NCBI GenBank assembly: GCA_022559845.1
Contig: CM040126.1
Location: forward strand, 224,260,641-224,324,640
DNA length: 64,000 nt
DNA from: Amorphophallus konjac
Lineage: Eukaryota; Streptophyta; Magnoliopsida; Alismatales; Araceae
Reading direction: 5' to 3'
The translations under genes and the position numbers were made by a program. Shown here in pieces: positions 1 to 11,141 of this stretch; positions within the stretch are counted from its first letter, which is position 1; every line of letters begins with the position of its first letter. The notes beneath the pieces were generated by a model. It saw nothing but the letters and a program-made list of their open reading frames with translations. It was not told the DNA's origin and searched no databases.

Positions 1-2889
1 CCTTGCGTTTCGGCGTGAATGGGGCGTGGAACGGGCGGATTCGGTCGTTCCTCTGTTTTCCCGCCGTGACCGATGTAGCGGTCGTTTCAGTGGCCGTTAT
101 TTGGCTCTGACGGCCCTACGATAGACCGCCATTTGTTTAGGCGTTTTCGAATTTGCTGGCTTCTGGGTAAGTGATGGCCCTAGGGTGGCGCGTCGCTTCC
201 TTGTAACGTGCCTAGGCTAGCGCGTTACTTCCTCTTTATCGTGTTGTTTTGGGGTTGAGTCGATTGATCTAACGCGCTTGACCCAACGCGTTAGAGGAAA
301 GTGACGTGCCTGGTCCTGGCCGTTACTTGCTGTTTGACCGACGTTTGACCTGTTGAGGCAGTGCCTCCAGCTGTCGTGCCCCCATGCGTTGTTTGAGTGT
401 AACGCGCCTGCCCCTGGCCGTTACATTCTATTGGGCCGAGCTTGGGTGGCTGTGCCCGTTGGATATAACGGATATACCCCCTTGCGTCGTTGTGTTATAA
501 CGCGCCTGGCTCCGGCCGTCATTCGTTGTTTTATGCTGGGTTGAGGGTGGCTATGCCGTTGAGAATAACGAGCCTGCCCCCGTGCATCGTTTGATTGTGA
601 TGCGTCTCCCTTGCCGCGTTGTTTGTTTGTAACGCGCCTGGCGTTGCGTGTTACTTCGCTTTGGTTGTGGGTGGCTGTGCACGTTGTGAATAACGCGTTG
701 GCTCCCATGTGTCGTTAGTTTGTAACGCGCTTAGGCCCGTGCGTCACATTGATGTAACGCGCTCGGTGCCGGCCGTTACTTTCTTCGTGTGTTAATAGCT
801 TAGTTAGGGCGGTGTGAGTGACGGCTTGTCGTCCGACCGTTGTTTGGTGTGTAACGGCTGTGGTCTAGACCGTCACATGCTGGTAGCGGTCTAGGGGTGG
901 TGTGTTACATGCCTTGTGCTCCGTTTTCCGTGATTTTGGTTTCTGCTTATCTTGGTTTGTCCTTGTGGTCTACCCGTTGTCCCGTGGATGTCTCCCGACA
1001 TCCTATGAGGGCTAAGACTACGTTATGAGGCGACCAGGAGTCTTTTTGCTTGAGGTGGGACTCTCTTTCCTACTGTTCAAGCATTGTGTTGGGTTCAGGT
1101 CAACCCGGTGTGACCTAGTGGTTGACGTGTGACTTTCGTTTGTGTTTGGTCTGGTTCCGGTTAACCCGGTGTGACCCAGGGGTTGACAGGCGACCTTGTG
1201 TGTCTCGGTGGTTGTGTCTGACTCGAGACACTGCTTCTGGATGCTTCGAGGTGTTGTTCTACCTCGATTTACGTGTCCAAGCATGTCTGAGGGTTCTTAG
1301 TCTTTCTCTCAGGTCTCCGTGTCTCGTTTTCTACGGAGCGTGGTTTCTTCTGGCTTAGGATTAGACCGATTGGCGGCTTGTTCTGCTGTTTGTGACGATC
1401 TTGCCTTTGAGTCATCCGACTCAGGGATCGTTACGTTGTAGGTCTAGTTGCCTAGTCCTGAGTCTGTTGGTAGTTGTTTGACTGCCGGGTGCTTTGTGGT
1501 TCACGAGACAGGGCTTTTCTTAGACTGTCTGTGCTTTAGCACCCGTGTTTCAGAGTTCGTGCCTTGTGAGCCTCCCCTAGTCGTAGCCCTAGGCTTTTGC
1601 CGACCCACCGGGAGTGGTGGAGGGGTTTTCCTGTTGCGTTTGGTACGTACGGTTTTTAAGCTAGTTCCGTAGGCCCCGGCCAACGGTAGCGTCCTACCAA
1701 GGGGAATACTAGCTAGAGGCCTGACCTAGGTAGAGGTCGGTGTGTGCACACGTGGTCAGGGACTGGGGACTTGCGCCGACGGGCGTGTCCCTGACTAGTC
1801 ACTCGCAGTTGGTGCTACAGTCCTGTGCTGTGGTACCATGTTTCCTTGGAACTGTTGTTCCTCGGACCTGGTGTTTGGTGTGTCTTGTCCTTGAGAGACA
1901 TGACACTTGTGGCGCAGTGTAAGTCGTCAGTGGACGCATCTGGCTGTTCTTCTGGGAGGAGGGTGCTCCTGTCACTCGGTGCTGTGACTCTCGCGTTTTT
2001 CTTGTGCGCTGTGACCTTCGCGAGTTGCCCTCTCGTGGCCGTACTCGAGGTCAGTGTTCCGTCGTTGGCATGACATTCTCGTCATGCGTGGGGCTACGTG
2101 CACGACGTCTCCTGTCGTGTTTTGTCTGTGTTTTTGGCGTCGGCGTCTGCCTTCGCCTTTGCTTTGGCTGTCGAACTGGGTTACCCTACTGTGTGAGTTT
2201 GGGGTCGACCGTCTGTTGCCGTTTGGAGTAGCTTAGGGTGCCGAGTTCTCCTCGGTGGCCGTCGTCCCGTGTTTTACAGCCTCGCTCTTCTTTGTTGTTG
2301 AGCTCCCCTTGCTCTTAGCTTGTTCCATACTCCTGTTATGCCCTGTCTATTTACAGCTTTTTAGTGTAGTCTTTCCTGCTTTGCTGCACTTGCTGTTTCC
2401 GTAGTTGCTTCCGTTGCTCTGTGCGTTTTCCAGTGGGGATCCGCGTGACCCCTACTGAGTTTCTGTTGAGACTCACCCCTGCTTTTCAGGTGGGTTTCGC
2501 CGTCTGCCTCTGCTGTTCCTGGTGGAGCGCGTTTGCTGTAGCTGCCAGCTATACCTGCGTCGGGCTTCCCCCGACTTCTGTGTACGTTCTTTTCTGTTAG
2601 ACTGTACTATGCTAGACTGGTTGTCTTTCCTTTGGACTGGACTCGGGTGTATAATTGTAAACATTTGAATTATTAATGGAAAAATAATTTTATTTCTGCT
2701 ACTTTAGCAATCCATTGTAATGAAATTTAATTGCTTACTGTTATATCTGCTGGCTTCAATGTATTCCACACACTCCTTTTTCCTTCGGCGCTTTCCCGCG
2801 CTTGGGAGGCCTCGCGGGTCCCATGTGGTATCACGTGTATTCGGTATTTATACCGGGTACACCGGGTATCTAGAATCCGGGTCGCTACA
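1..2889 (+). mobile_element. LARD-like element, left (5') LTR, 5'-truncated by window edge
   Basis: This stretch repeats almost base for base at 5879-8768 (offset 5878-5879), with a few substitutions per hundred bases. It ends in GGGTCGCTACA and is followed, after one base, by an initiator-Met tRNA primer site, so it is the 5' LTR of an LTR retrotransposon. By comparison with the complete right copy, the first 969 bases lie left of the window. No coding potential is visible; the short ORFs recur in both copies but have no recognisable domains. The strand is rich in G and T. It contains an array of short inverted repeats, listed separately. Confidence 0.9.
75..875. repeat. Array of ~25 bp imperfect inverted repeats in LARD left LTR
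   Basis: About ten short units with arms like GTAACGCGCC and GGCCGTTAC (or GTAACGG and CCGTCAC) recur with irregular spacing. Clear examples start near 203, 272, 399, 495, 631, 752 and 849. Each unit is 24-27 bases and could fold into a small hairpin. The same array is present in the right LTR. It is a property of the LTR, not a coding feature. Confidence 0.8.
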
Positions 2890-2891
2890 GT

Positions 2892-2903
2892 TGGTATCAG
2901 AGC
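2892..2903 (+). other. Primer binding site (initiator Met tRNA) of LARD
   Basis: TGGTATCAGAGC is the standard plant PBS complementary to the 3' end of initiator methionine tRNA. It begins two bases after the LTR end at 2889, fixing plus-strand orientation of the element. Confidence 0.93.
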
Positions 2904-4895
2904 AGTGTTCTGAGATGTTCGGAGTTCTTTTCTGAGCTATCAGATCATTGTCGTGTGAGATACATGGAAATCCAGATATACAGTTACCAGAGTCCTCAAG
3001 GTCTAGTACAGTCTCTTGCTGGCGTAGGTGTTGCGATGGTTTATCGCGGTGTTCTTTGCGATGTGGTCTTGTGCGTGCTTGGTTGGCACTGTACGAGATG
3101 GTTTTGCTCTTGTCTGGGTATGACGAGGTGCTTTGTTCGGTTTTTGAAGTTGGTCTCGATCGTGTTGCACTTGGCAGTGTTTGTCGGTTGGCATGAACCT
3201 GCAGTGCACTGTTCAAGCTGTTTTCTGAATTTTGCTCAGGTGGCTTGTGACTTTCAGCGTTGGTGTGATGGCCATGCACGTTCTTACGTTGTTTTGGTTG
3301 TCCCAGCTTGACTCTGTTTTGCTCCTGATGCGTCGTCGTTTCGATTGAATCGGTCGTTGTGTTGCCTCGATTGAGAAGTTGCTCGGGCGTGCCTAGGTTT
3401 TTCCCTTCCTGGTGAGCTGTTGTTGTCGAGCTCGTTGCTTCTCATCCCTCTTTGGTGAAGCTTTTTCAAGGTTTGCCTTGGAATTGCTGTCTTAGTGATG
3501 CCTTTGTCCTGCGTCTGCTTAAGTGTGGACAGCTTTGTTTTGAGCCTGATCTGTTTCTTATAGTACGATTGCTTGGCTTTGGACTCCGTAATGGTGTTAA
3601 GAGCTGTCGTGTACCGTATTTGTCGTGCCGTGTCCAACGGCCGATGTGTTATGAAGGCTCATTTGTTGTTCCAGGACGTAAAGGTAAACTGAGATTGGCT
3701 CTTTCCGCGTGTTTTGTGCTGAAGCTGGTGCTCTTCCTTTGTTGCACTTAGGCTCCTTGTGATCGGTTGTTCGCGAGATCGGTGCTCGTGGCGTGTTAAT
3801 TGCGATCTTTATTGATTGCGATGACGCCTGGTGTGTGCTGAGATGCGACTACCGATGTTGTTCTATTGCCTGTGCGCATTGTTGAGGGTGCAGCGGAAGT
3901 GTGTGGGTTGGCTACCCATTTGTCGAGAGGTTTGTCCTTTCTCGGTGTGACTTCGTCTTGGCTTCTCGTGCCTTGACTTTGTATGTTGCCGTGCCATTGT
4001 TTGTGGTTTTTTGGGTGTTGGCATTGGCATTTTGCGAGTATTGGGGAATTTGTCGGCATTCCTGCTGATTGAGTACCCTCTACTCTGCATTTCTTTTCTT
4101 GGGTGTTGTGCTCTCGAGGCGTGTTCATAGTCCTTGAGATGCGTTCCCCGAGATTGTCGTTTCTCGTTGTTGTGGGTCTTCTCTTGGTGAGCAGTCTGAT
4201 GCGTGACCTGTCCTTGTGGTCGTGTGTTCAGCTGTTCTTGTGCCTTGTGTGACCCTGCTTGTAGTTGTGTTCCTTGGTTCTGTGTGTTGTACGGAGCCGG
4301 AATCCTGCAGGTGTTGCCGTTGTGTTGTTGTTTTGGCGCTGTTTCTTTATGATTTTGTATTCTTGTCTTGGACCATCGTGTTGTCAGTTAGCTTGCTGTA
4401 CTCCCTTTCTCTTGGGTAGAGTTAGCTTGCGACTTAATCAGATGTGATATCTGAGTGAGGACTGACTTGATTGTGCCTGTGGTCCAGTGGTGTTGTGGTC
4501 GTTGGCGTTCTGTGTTCCAGGTGTTCCCTGTCGCCTTTGGCACTCGAGCCGATGACGTTGCGAGCTGTCAGATGTAAGGACTGTGTCTCCTGGTGTAAGC
4601 TGCTGCTTGCCGTGCTGTTATTGTGTTTTTCAGTGTTGATTCTTGGTTGTTGTGGCAGTCGTGTCTCTTATCTGGTGAGACGTAAGCGACGTTGCCATTG
4701 CTTCGGAGGTGTCAGATGTGTTCACTTTGGTGCCATACTCGTGCTGTGGACTTGCTGTCTTGGAAGCTAGAGTGTGTACCTGTAATTGTGATCTGACAGT
4801 GTTCCTCTGAGCTGTGTTTTTCGAGATTTGTGCTGCTGGGTTGTTCTCCCTTGCTTCTCCTTTGTTAGTCCTTAATTTCGAGGGTGAAATTTCTT
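2904..4895 (+). mobile_element. Non-coding internal domain of LARD-like element
   Basis: Only about 2.0 kb separates the two LTRs. No gag, protease, reverse transcriptase or integrase motif is visible in any frame; the ORFs reach at most about 143 codons and look like chance ORFs in G/T-rich sequence. The element must therefore be non-autonomous, mobilised if at all by proteins from another element. Long LTRs, PBS, PPT and a non-coding interior match the LARD (large retrotransposon derivative) class. Confidence 0.8.
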
Positions 4896-4909
4896 AAAGG
4901 AGGGGAGGA
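4896..4909 (+). other. Polypurine tract of LARD
   Basis: AAAGGAGGGGAGGA lies immediately upstream of the TGTAATGCCC start of the right LTR, where plus-strand DNA synthesis would be primed. Confidence 0.9.
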
Positions 4910-5256
4910 TGTAATGCCCTGGATCCTTGGTGGATCTTTGCTGGATCCTTTGCAGGTCTTGCTGGATCTTTCGGATCTATTTCGGATTGGTTTCGTTGAG
5001 TTTCAGTTCGCTTTTGTGGCTTCCGAGTTGAGTTTGATGAGCCGTGTGGGTTTTTCTCTCGTACTAGTTACGGAACCCTACGGTGAGTTTGTTTGTCAAT
5101 TCTCGAACTCGTGGATGCTACAGCGACGATGTACTCTTCGAGCTGGTCGTTTCGGCTATTTTTGCGTATTTTTTTGAATTTGTGCATTTTCGGCACATTT
5201 TCAGAATTTTCAGAAATTAGGAAAATTTCCTAATTTCTTTTCTTTCTATTTCCTTT

Positions 5257-5330
5257 TCCTCTCTCTCTCTCCTCACTCTCGCGACCCCACTCTCTCTCTC
5301 CCGTTCTCTCTCGTTCTTCCCCCTCTTTGG
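5257..5330 (+). repeat. CT-rich (polypyrimidine) tract in LARD LTR
   Basis: This is a run of CTCTCT-type sequence interrupted by CGACCC. Such tracts are common near the transcription start or leader of plant LTRs. That role here is inferred; I see no clear TATA box beside it. Confidence 0.5.
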
Positions 5331-5952
5331 CCCCGGCTGCAGACGGAGCGATCGTGGGCGGGTTGGCCTCTGTGAAGCTGGCTGGGTGCGCGATGGGGCG
5401 AGGATCGGATCGATTCTGGCGCGATCCCGAACAGTGGATTCAAAGCCGGTGAAATCAGTTCGCGAGTGGATTTCGGCGTGGTTTAGTCCCTTCGGGGCAC
5501 TGTTTCTTCGGTGGAGGTAGGGTGACTGATCCTTACTTCGTCCTCTCCGTTTTCCCTGACATTGCACGGCGTTCGGCTAGGAAACGGTCGAGTTTGGGCT
5601 TGTTTTGCCTAAACCGTGATTTTCGTGGTTTTTAGGGTCGGCCGATAAACGGCGACCATTTGCGGCGTAGTTAGTTTCTAACTGACCGCTGGGATGTTAG
5701 GATCCCATCCACGTTGATTTCGTGTGATTTGGTGTTCATTCGAGGCCGGTAGAAGCCCGGGAACCTCGGTGACCCACTTAGGGTCGATTTGTCTAAATCG
5801 CCCGGATCTTGCATTTTTGAGCTTGCATGTGGGGTTTGGAGTCCCCTGATGTTGTTATTTGTCGTTTGGGTTTGTATCCCCTGCGTTTCGGCGTGAATGG
5901 GGCGTGGAACGGGCCGATTCGGCCATTCCTCTGTTTTCCCGCCGTGACCGAT

Positions 5953-6755
5953 GTAGCGGTCGTTTCAGTGGCCGTTATTTGGCTCTGACGGCCCTACGAT
6001 AGACAGCCATTTGTTTAGGCATTTTCGAATTTGCTGGCTTCTGGGTAAGTGACGTCCCTAGGGTGGAACGTCACTTCCTTGTAACGTGCCTAGGCTAGCG
6101 CGTTACTTCCTCTTTGTCGTGTTGTTTTGGGGTTGAGTCGGTTGATCTAACGCGCTTGACCCAGCGCGTTAGAGGAAAGTGACGCGCCTGGTCCTGGCCG
6201 TTACTTGCTGTTTGACCAATGTTTGACCTGTTGAGGCGGTGCCTCCAGCGGTCGTGCCCCCGTGCGTTGTTTGAGTGTAACGCGCCTGCCCCTGGCCGTT
6301 ACATTCTGTTGGGCCGAGCTTGGGTGGCTGTGCCCGTTGGATATAACGGATATACCCCCTTGCGTCGTTGTGTTATAACGCGCCTGGCTCCGGCCGTCGT
6401 TCGTTGTTTTATGCTGGGTTGAGGGTGGCTGTGCCGTTGAGAATAACGAGCCTGCCCCCGTGCGTCGTTTGATTGTGACGCGTCTCCCTTGCCGCGTTGT
6501 TTGTTTGTAACGCGCCTTGCATTGCGCGTTACTTCACTTTGGTTGTGGGTGGCTGTGCACGTTGTGAATAACGCGTTGGCTCCCATGCGTCGTTAGTTTG
6601 TAACGCACTTAGGCCCGTGCGTCACATTGATGTAATGCGCTCGGTGCCGGTCGTTACTTTCTTCGTGTGTTAATAGCTTAGTTAGGGCGGTGTGAGTGAC
6701 GGCTTGTCGTCCGACCATCGTTTGGTGTGTAACGGCCGTGGTCTAGACCGTCACA
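5953..6755. repeat. Array of ~25 bp imperfect inverted repeats in LARD right LTR
   Basis: This is the counterpart of the array at 75-875, with the same unit order. Several units carry changes in one arm (for example GTAACGCACTT near 6600), so the arms are diverging between the two LTRs. Confidence 0.8.
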
Positions 6756-9079
6756 TGCTGGTAGCGGTCTAGGGGTGGTGCGTTACATGCCTTGTGCTCC
6801 ATTTTCCGTGATTTCAGTTTCTGCTTATCTTGGTTTGTCCTTGTGGTCTACCCGTTGTCCCGTGGATGTCTCCCGACATCCTATGAGGGTTAAGACTACG
6901 TTATGAGGCGACCAGGAGTCTTTTTGCTTGAGGTGGGACTCTCTTTCCTACTGTTCAAGCATTGTGTTGGGTTCAGGTCAACCCGGTGTGACCCAGTGGT
7001 TGACGTGTGACTTTCGTTTGTGTTTGGTCTGGTTCCGGTCAACCCGGTGTGACCCAGGGGTTGACAGGCGACCTTGTGTGTCTCGGTGGTTGTGTCCGAC
7101 TCGAGACACTGCTTCTGGATGCTTCGAGATGTTGTTCTACCTCGATTTGCGTGTCCAGGCATGTCTGAGGATTCTTAGTGTTTCCCTCAGGTCTCCGTGT
7201 GTCATTTTCTGTGGAGCGTGGTTTCTTCTGGCTTAGGATTAGACCGATTGGCGGCTTGTTCCGATGTTTGTGACGATCTTGCCTTTAAGTCGTCCGACTC
7301 AGGGATCGTTTCGTTGTAGGTCTAGTTGCCTAGTCCTGAGTCTGTTGGCAGTTGTTTGACTGCCGGGTGCTTTGTGGTGCACGAGATAGGGCTTTTCTTA
7401 GACTGTCTGTGCTTTAGCACCCGTGTTTCGGAGTTCGTGCCTTGTGAGCCTCCCCTAGTCGTAGCCCTAGGCTTTTGCCGACCCACCGGGAGTGGTGAAG
7501 GGGTTTTCCTGTTGCGTTTGGTACGTACGATTTTTAAGCTAGTTCCGTAGGCCCCGGCCAACGGTAGCGTCCTACCGAGGGGAATACTAGCTAGAGGCCT
7601 GACCTAGGTAGAGGTCGGTGTGTGCACACGTGGTCAGGGACTGGGGACTTGCGCCGACGGGCGTGTCCCTGACTAGTCACTCGCAGTTGGTGCTGCAGTC
7701 CTGTGCTGTGGTACCATGTTTCCTTGGAACTGTTGTTCCTCGGACCTGGTTTTTGGTGTGTCTTGTCCTTGAGAGACATGACACTTGTGGCGTAGTGTAA
7801 GTCGTCAGTGGACGCATCTGGCTGTTCTTCTGGGAGGAGGGTGCTCCTGTCACTCGGTGCTGTGACTCTCGCATTTTTCTTGTGCGCTGTGACCTTCGCG
7901 AGTTGCCCTCTCGTGGCCGTACTCGAGGTCAGTGTTCCGTCGTTGGCATGACATTCTCGTCATGCGTGGGGCTACGTGCACGACGTCTCCTGTCGTGTTT
8001 TGTCTGTGTTTTTGGCGTCGACGTCTGCCTTCGCCTTTGCTTTGGCTGTCGGACTGGGTTACCCTACTGTGTGAGTTTGGGGTCGACCGTCTGTTGCCGT
8101 TTGGAGTAGCTTAGGGTGCCGAGTTCTCCTCGGTGGCCGTCGTCCCATGTTTTACGGCCTCGCACTTCTTTGTTGTTTAGCTCCCCTTGCTCTTAGCATG
8201 TTCCCTACTCCTGCTGTGCCCTATTTGTTTACAGCTTTTTAGTGTAGCCTTTCCTGCTTTGCTGCACTTGTTATTTTCGTAGTTGCTTCCGTTGCTCTGT
8301 GCGTTTTCCAGTGGGGATCCGCGTGACCCCTACTGAGTTTCTGTTGAGACTCACCCCTGCTTTTCAGGTGGGTTTCGCCGTCTGCCTCTGCTGTTCCTGG
8401 TGGAGCGCGTTTGCTGTAGCTGCCAGCTGTACCTGCGTCGGGCTTCCCCCGACTTCTGTGTACGTTCTTTCCTATCAGACTGTACTGTGCTAGACTGGTT
8501 GTCTTTCCTTTGGACTGGACTCAGGTGTATAATTGTAAGCAGTTGAATTATTAATGAAAACGCAATTTTATTTCTGCTACTTTAGCAATCCATTGTAATA
8601 AAATTTAATTGCTTACTGTTATATCTGCTGGCTTCAATGTATTCCACACACTCCTTTTTCCCTTCGGCGCTTTCCCGCGCTTGGGAGGCCTCGCGGGTCC
8701 CATGTGGTATCACGTGTATTCAGTATTTATACCGGGTACACCGGGTATCCGGAATCCGGGTCGCTATAAAGGGGGGTTGAATTGTCCGCTTGCCAAGATG
8801 GCGGATTTTAAAAAACTTTCTTAACTAATTATAGTGGAATTAAAATTAACTACGTTGATCGCCTAAACTTGAGTGAGATAAAAGAGTTCTCTCGATCTTC
8901 CCGATCTCACACGGAATATTAATGCAAAGAACGATTAAATCTAAGCCTAATCCAAACACGAATGGCAGAGTAGCAATGTGTAGATATGCAGTGAATAAAA
9001 ATCTAAAGGTTGACCTGTGAATGGAGATAGAAGAAAAGGACAATCACACAGGCATGCTACAGATAACACGGAGATTTTT

Positions 9080-9145
9080 AGGTTGTTCGGGACCACGACG
9101 GGCTCCCTACGTCCACCCCTCACCGAACCCGGTGAGGCTTCACTA
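9080..9145 (-). other. Conserved leader block of Sirevirus-type LTR
   Basis: On the minus strand this reads a GTGAAGCCTCAC / GTGAGGGGTGGACGTAGG hairpin-like block. The same block occurs in both LTRs of the element at 51612-61175, so it is a shared feature of these Copia LTRs, downstream of TATA. Confidence 0.7.
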
Positions 9146-9451
9146 ACACGCTACCAAAGTAGCAACCACGGGGACGAACCCCACACCACACACGCTGCCC
9201 TAGTAGCAAGACACACACACGGGGCCTGGCCCCAAGACGCTGCCACCGCAGCACACACACACGTAGTCGGGGAACTCACCCCGGACCCAAAAACCACACG
9301 GAGACTCAGCTCCGTTCACCACACACAGATGTATTCTCAGTTTAACAAAGAGAAAGGATATACAATGAACGCACAACCTTTCAACCTATTCTCAGATAAA
9401 AGAGTAGAAATGAGAGAAAAAGAGATCCCCCTCAAATCTGCATTGAAGCCC

Positions 9452-9458
9452 ATTTATA
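9452..9458 (-). promoter_or_regulatory. TATA box of minus-strand Sirevirus-type LTR
   Basis: The minus strand reads TCTATAAATGGGC, a typical plant LTR core promoter, about 310 bases upstream of the conserved leader block. Confidence 0.6.
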
Positions 9459-9914
9459 GAAGAGGTGGGGTGCGTTGGAGATCATTCTCGGAGTGGAAGC
9501 TAGCCAAGCACGCAGGAGAAGCCCAAGGTAAAGGATTCAGATCGGCATGGTTTGCAGACGATGATCTCCTGATCTTCTTCTTCCTCCTCCTCCATATGAG
9601 CACGCCTCCTCCTCGTTCTTCTTCACCTGTAAAACAATATGGAACAATAAGGCCGCAGGATTGATCTCCTCCGATGGAGATCACAGGATATAAATAGGGC
9701 AGGTATATAGAACAAAAGACCACAAAAGCCCTTTCAAAAATCCTCTCAAAACAACCCTTAAACATGTGTAGGAACCCTAAGGGTAAGAGTGTAAAAAGTC
9801 AAAGCATTCGGACCATAGATTAATGGGTTCTTAGTGAAAACCGGAAACCCAAACCACAGCCCTCTAAGGCAAGTTAAATCCGATCAACCCAAAAGCAAGT
9901 TAATTGCATTAAGC

Positions 9915-10460
9915 CCAAAGTCGGTGCACTTGTGTAGAACACAAAGTCAAGGTCAGTGCACAAATGAAGGTCTGTGCACATAGGGCCAAAGTCTGTGCAC
10001 AGTGAAACTCGGTGCAAGTTTTACAAAGCAAGGATATAGGTCGGTGCAAACCAGCAAATGCAAGGTCGGTGCAAAAGCCAAACGTGGTCGGTGCAAGTTT
10101 GTAAAACAACAAAGAAGTCTGTGCACATTATGTAAAGCACGAAAGCAAAGTCAGTGCACACTCTTTGAAGCCTATAGACAGGGTCAGTGCAAGGCATGCA
10201 CAAGGTCTGTGCATGTGACAAAGATTGCGTCGGTGCAAGGATTGGTACACATGAACAAGTATGCCAGGTCGGTGCAAAGTTGCACATGAACTATGCCAAG
10301 GTCGGTGCAAACTAGCACAATCAAAAGAGATAGGAAAGTGAAACTCGATGCACATTTTGTAGCAAGATGGGTCCGTGCAAACCAGATGTGGTCGGTGCAA
10401 GTGCCAATGATGGCACGCACACTCAAAGAAATGGCAAAGGTGGGTCGGTGCAAATGGCGA
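9915..10460 (+). repeat. Array of GGTCGGTGCA motifs (about 19 units)
   Basis: About 19 irregularly spaced copies of a 13-17 base motif, consensus AAGGTCGGTGCAM, run on the plus strand with spacers of roughly 15-30 bases. Cysteine-rich and Lys-rich ORFs read through it are artefacts of the repeat. The motif lies upstream of the TATA box of the minus-strand LTR, so it is antisense to that LTR. Confidence 0.85.
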
Positions 10461-10479
10461 GAAAAACATCAACTCTCAG

Positions 10480-10579
10480 GGGTCGACCCTTGGGTCGACC
10501 CTTGGGACTGCCAGAGAGGAACCCATGCGGGTTTTGGAAAATCAACTCCCAGGGGTCGACCCTTGGGATCGACCCTTGA
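10480..10579. repeat. Paired GGTCGACC palindromes
   Basis: Two copies of a double palindrome, GGGTCGACCCTTGG followed at once by GGTCGACC or GATCGACC, start near 10480 and 10553. A third lies at 11115-11141. Short CG-centred palindromes are a known hallmark of Sirevirus LTRs. Confidence 0.75.
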
Positions 10580-11114
10580 CCATGGACTTAGCAAAATAAA
10601 ATATGCAATGAATTAAAGTCCAGAGCTTTCAAACCCCAATCAAGGTAATAATAAATCAAATGCAGAATTTAAACCTTACCAAGGATCCAATGGATTGAAA
10701 GCTATTTGTTTCCTGCATTAATTCACTCAGTCATCATCATAAGCATATCAAATGACAAGCACACTCACTTGTCATAGCCCATTAAAACACAATCTCTCAT
10801 ACCAGCAGGTTCATACATAGAAACACCGTTATCCATCAACCTTCTCAAGGAAAATTCAATTCCAGATGATTCAACCCATTTGAGAAAATGATTTAGCCAA
10901 TAGAATAACATGCAGTGAAGATATGAAAACTATCAAGACTACATGTAGTAATAAACTTTAACCCATCATATAAACCTGGTTCAAGCTCAATAACACAATT
11001 AGAAATGTACATGAGTTACATCCAAACATTATCAGATTTCTGCATGGATAAACCCATGACTGTCATTAAGAGACCACTGAACAACAAAGCAGGAACCAAG
11101 GCTCAAAGGGCCAG

Positions 11115-11141
11115 GGTTCGACCCATGGGGTCGACCCTTGT
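11115..11141. repeat. Third GGTCGACC palindrome pair
   Basis: GGTTCGACCCATGG followed by GGTCGACCC matches the pairs at 10480 and 10553, in the part of the LTR nearest its start. Confidence 0.7.

Larger units (their letters stand above)
4910..8768 (+). mobile_element. LARD-like element, right (3') LTR, complete
   Basis: This complete LTR of 3859 bases starts TGTAATGCCC right after the polypurine tract. It ends TCGCTATA, where the left copy ends TCGCTACA, so the terminal CA is mutated here. Bases 5879-8768 match 1-2889. A polypyrimidine tract lies near 5257-5330 and a short-inverted-repeat array at 5953-6755. No coding sequence is visible. The flank at 8769 is a Sirevirus-type LTR, so the LARD probably inserted into it; the target-site duplication cannot be checked because the left end is outside the window. 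Confidence 0.9.

Noticed and set aside
421..708. ORF conserved in both LARD LTRs (also 6299-6586)
   Set aside because: It is conserved only because the LTRs are copies; it reads through the hairpin array and has no domain.
2892..2903. tRNA gene at TGGTATCAGAGC sites
   Set aside because: Only the 12 bases complementary to a tRNA 3' end are present; these are primer binding sites, not tRNA genes.
9017..9664. 215-codon ORF on the plus strand
   Set aside because: It runs antisense across the leader and promoter of the minus-strand Sirevirus-type LTR, with compositional bias (His/Thr-rich repeats) and no domain.
9687..9698. Plus-strand TATAAATAGGG as promoter
   Set aside because: A good TATA sequence, but the conserved leader block lies on the minus strand, in line with the minus-strand TATA at 9452. 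It could still act as an antisense promoter.
10021..10472. Cysteine-rich ORFs with repeated CTD and HRP words
   Set aside because: The words arise from translating the GGTCGGTGCA motif array in different frames; not a small secreted protein.
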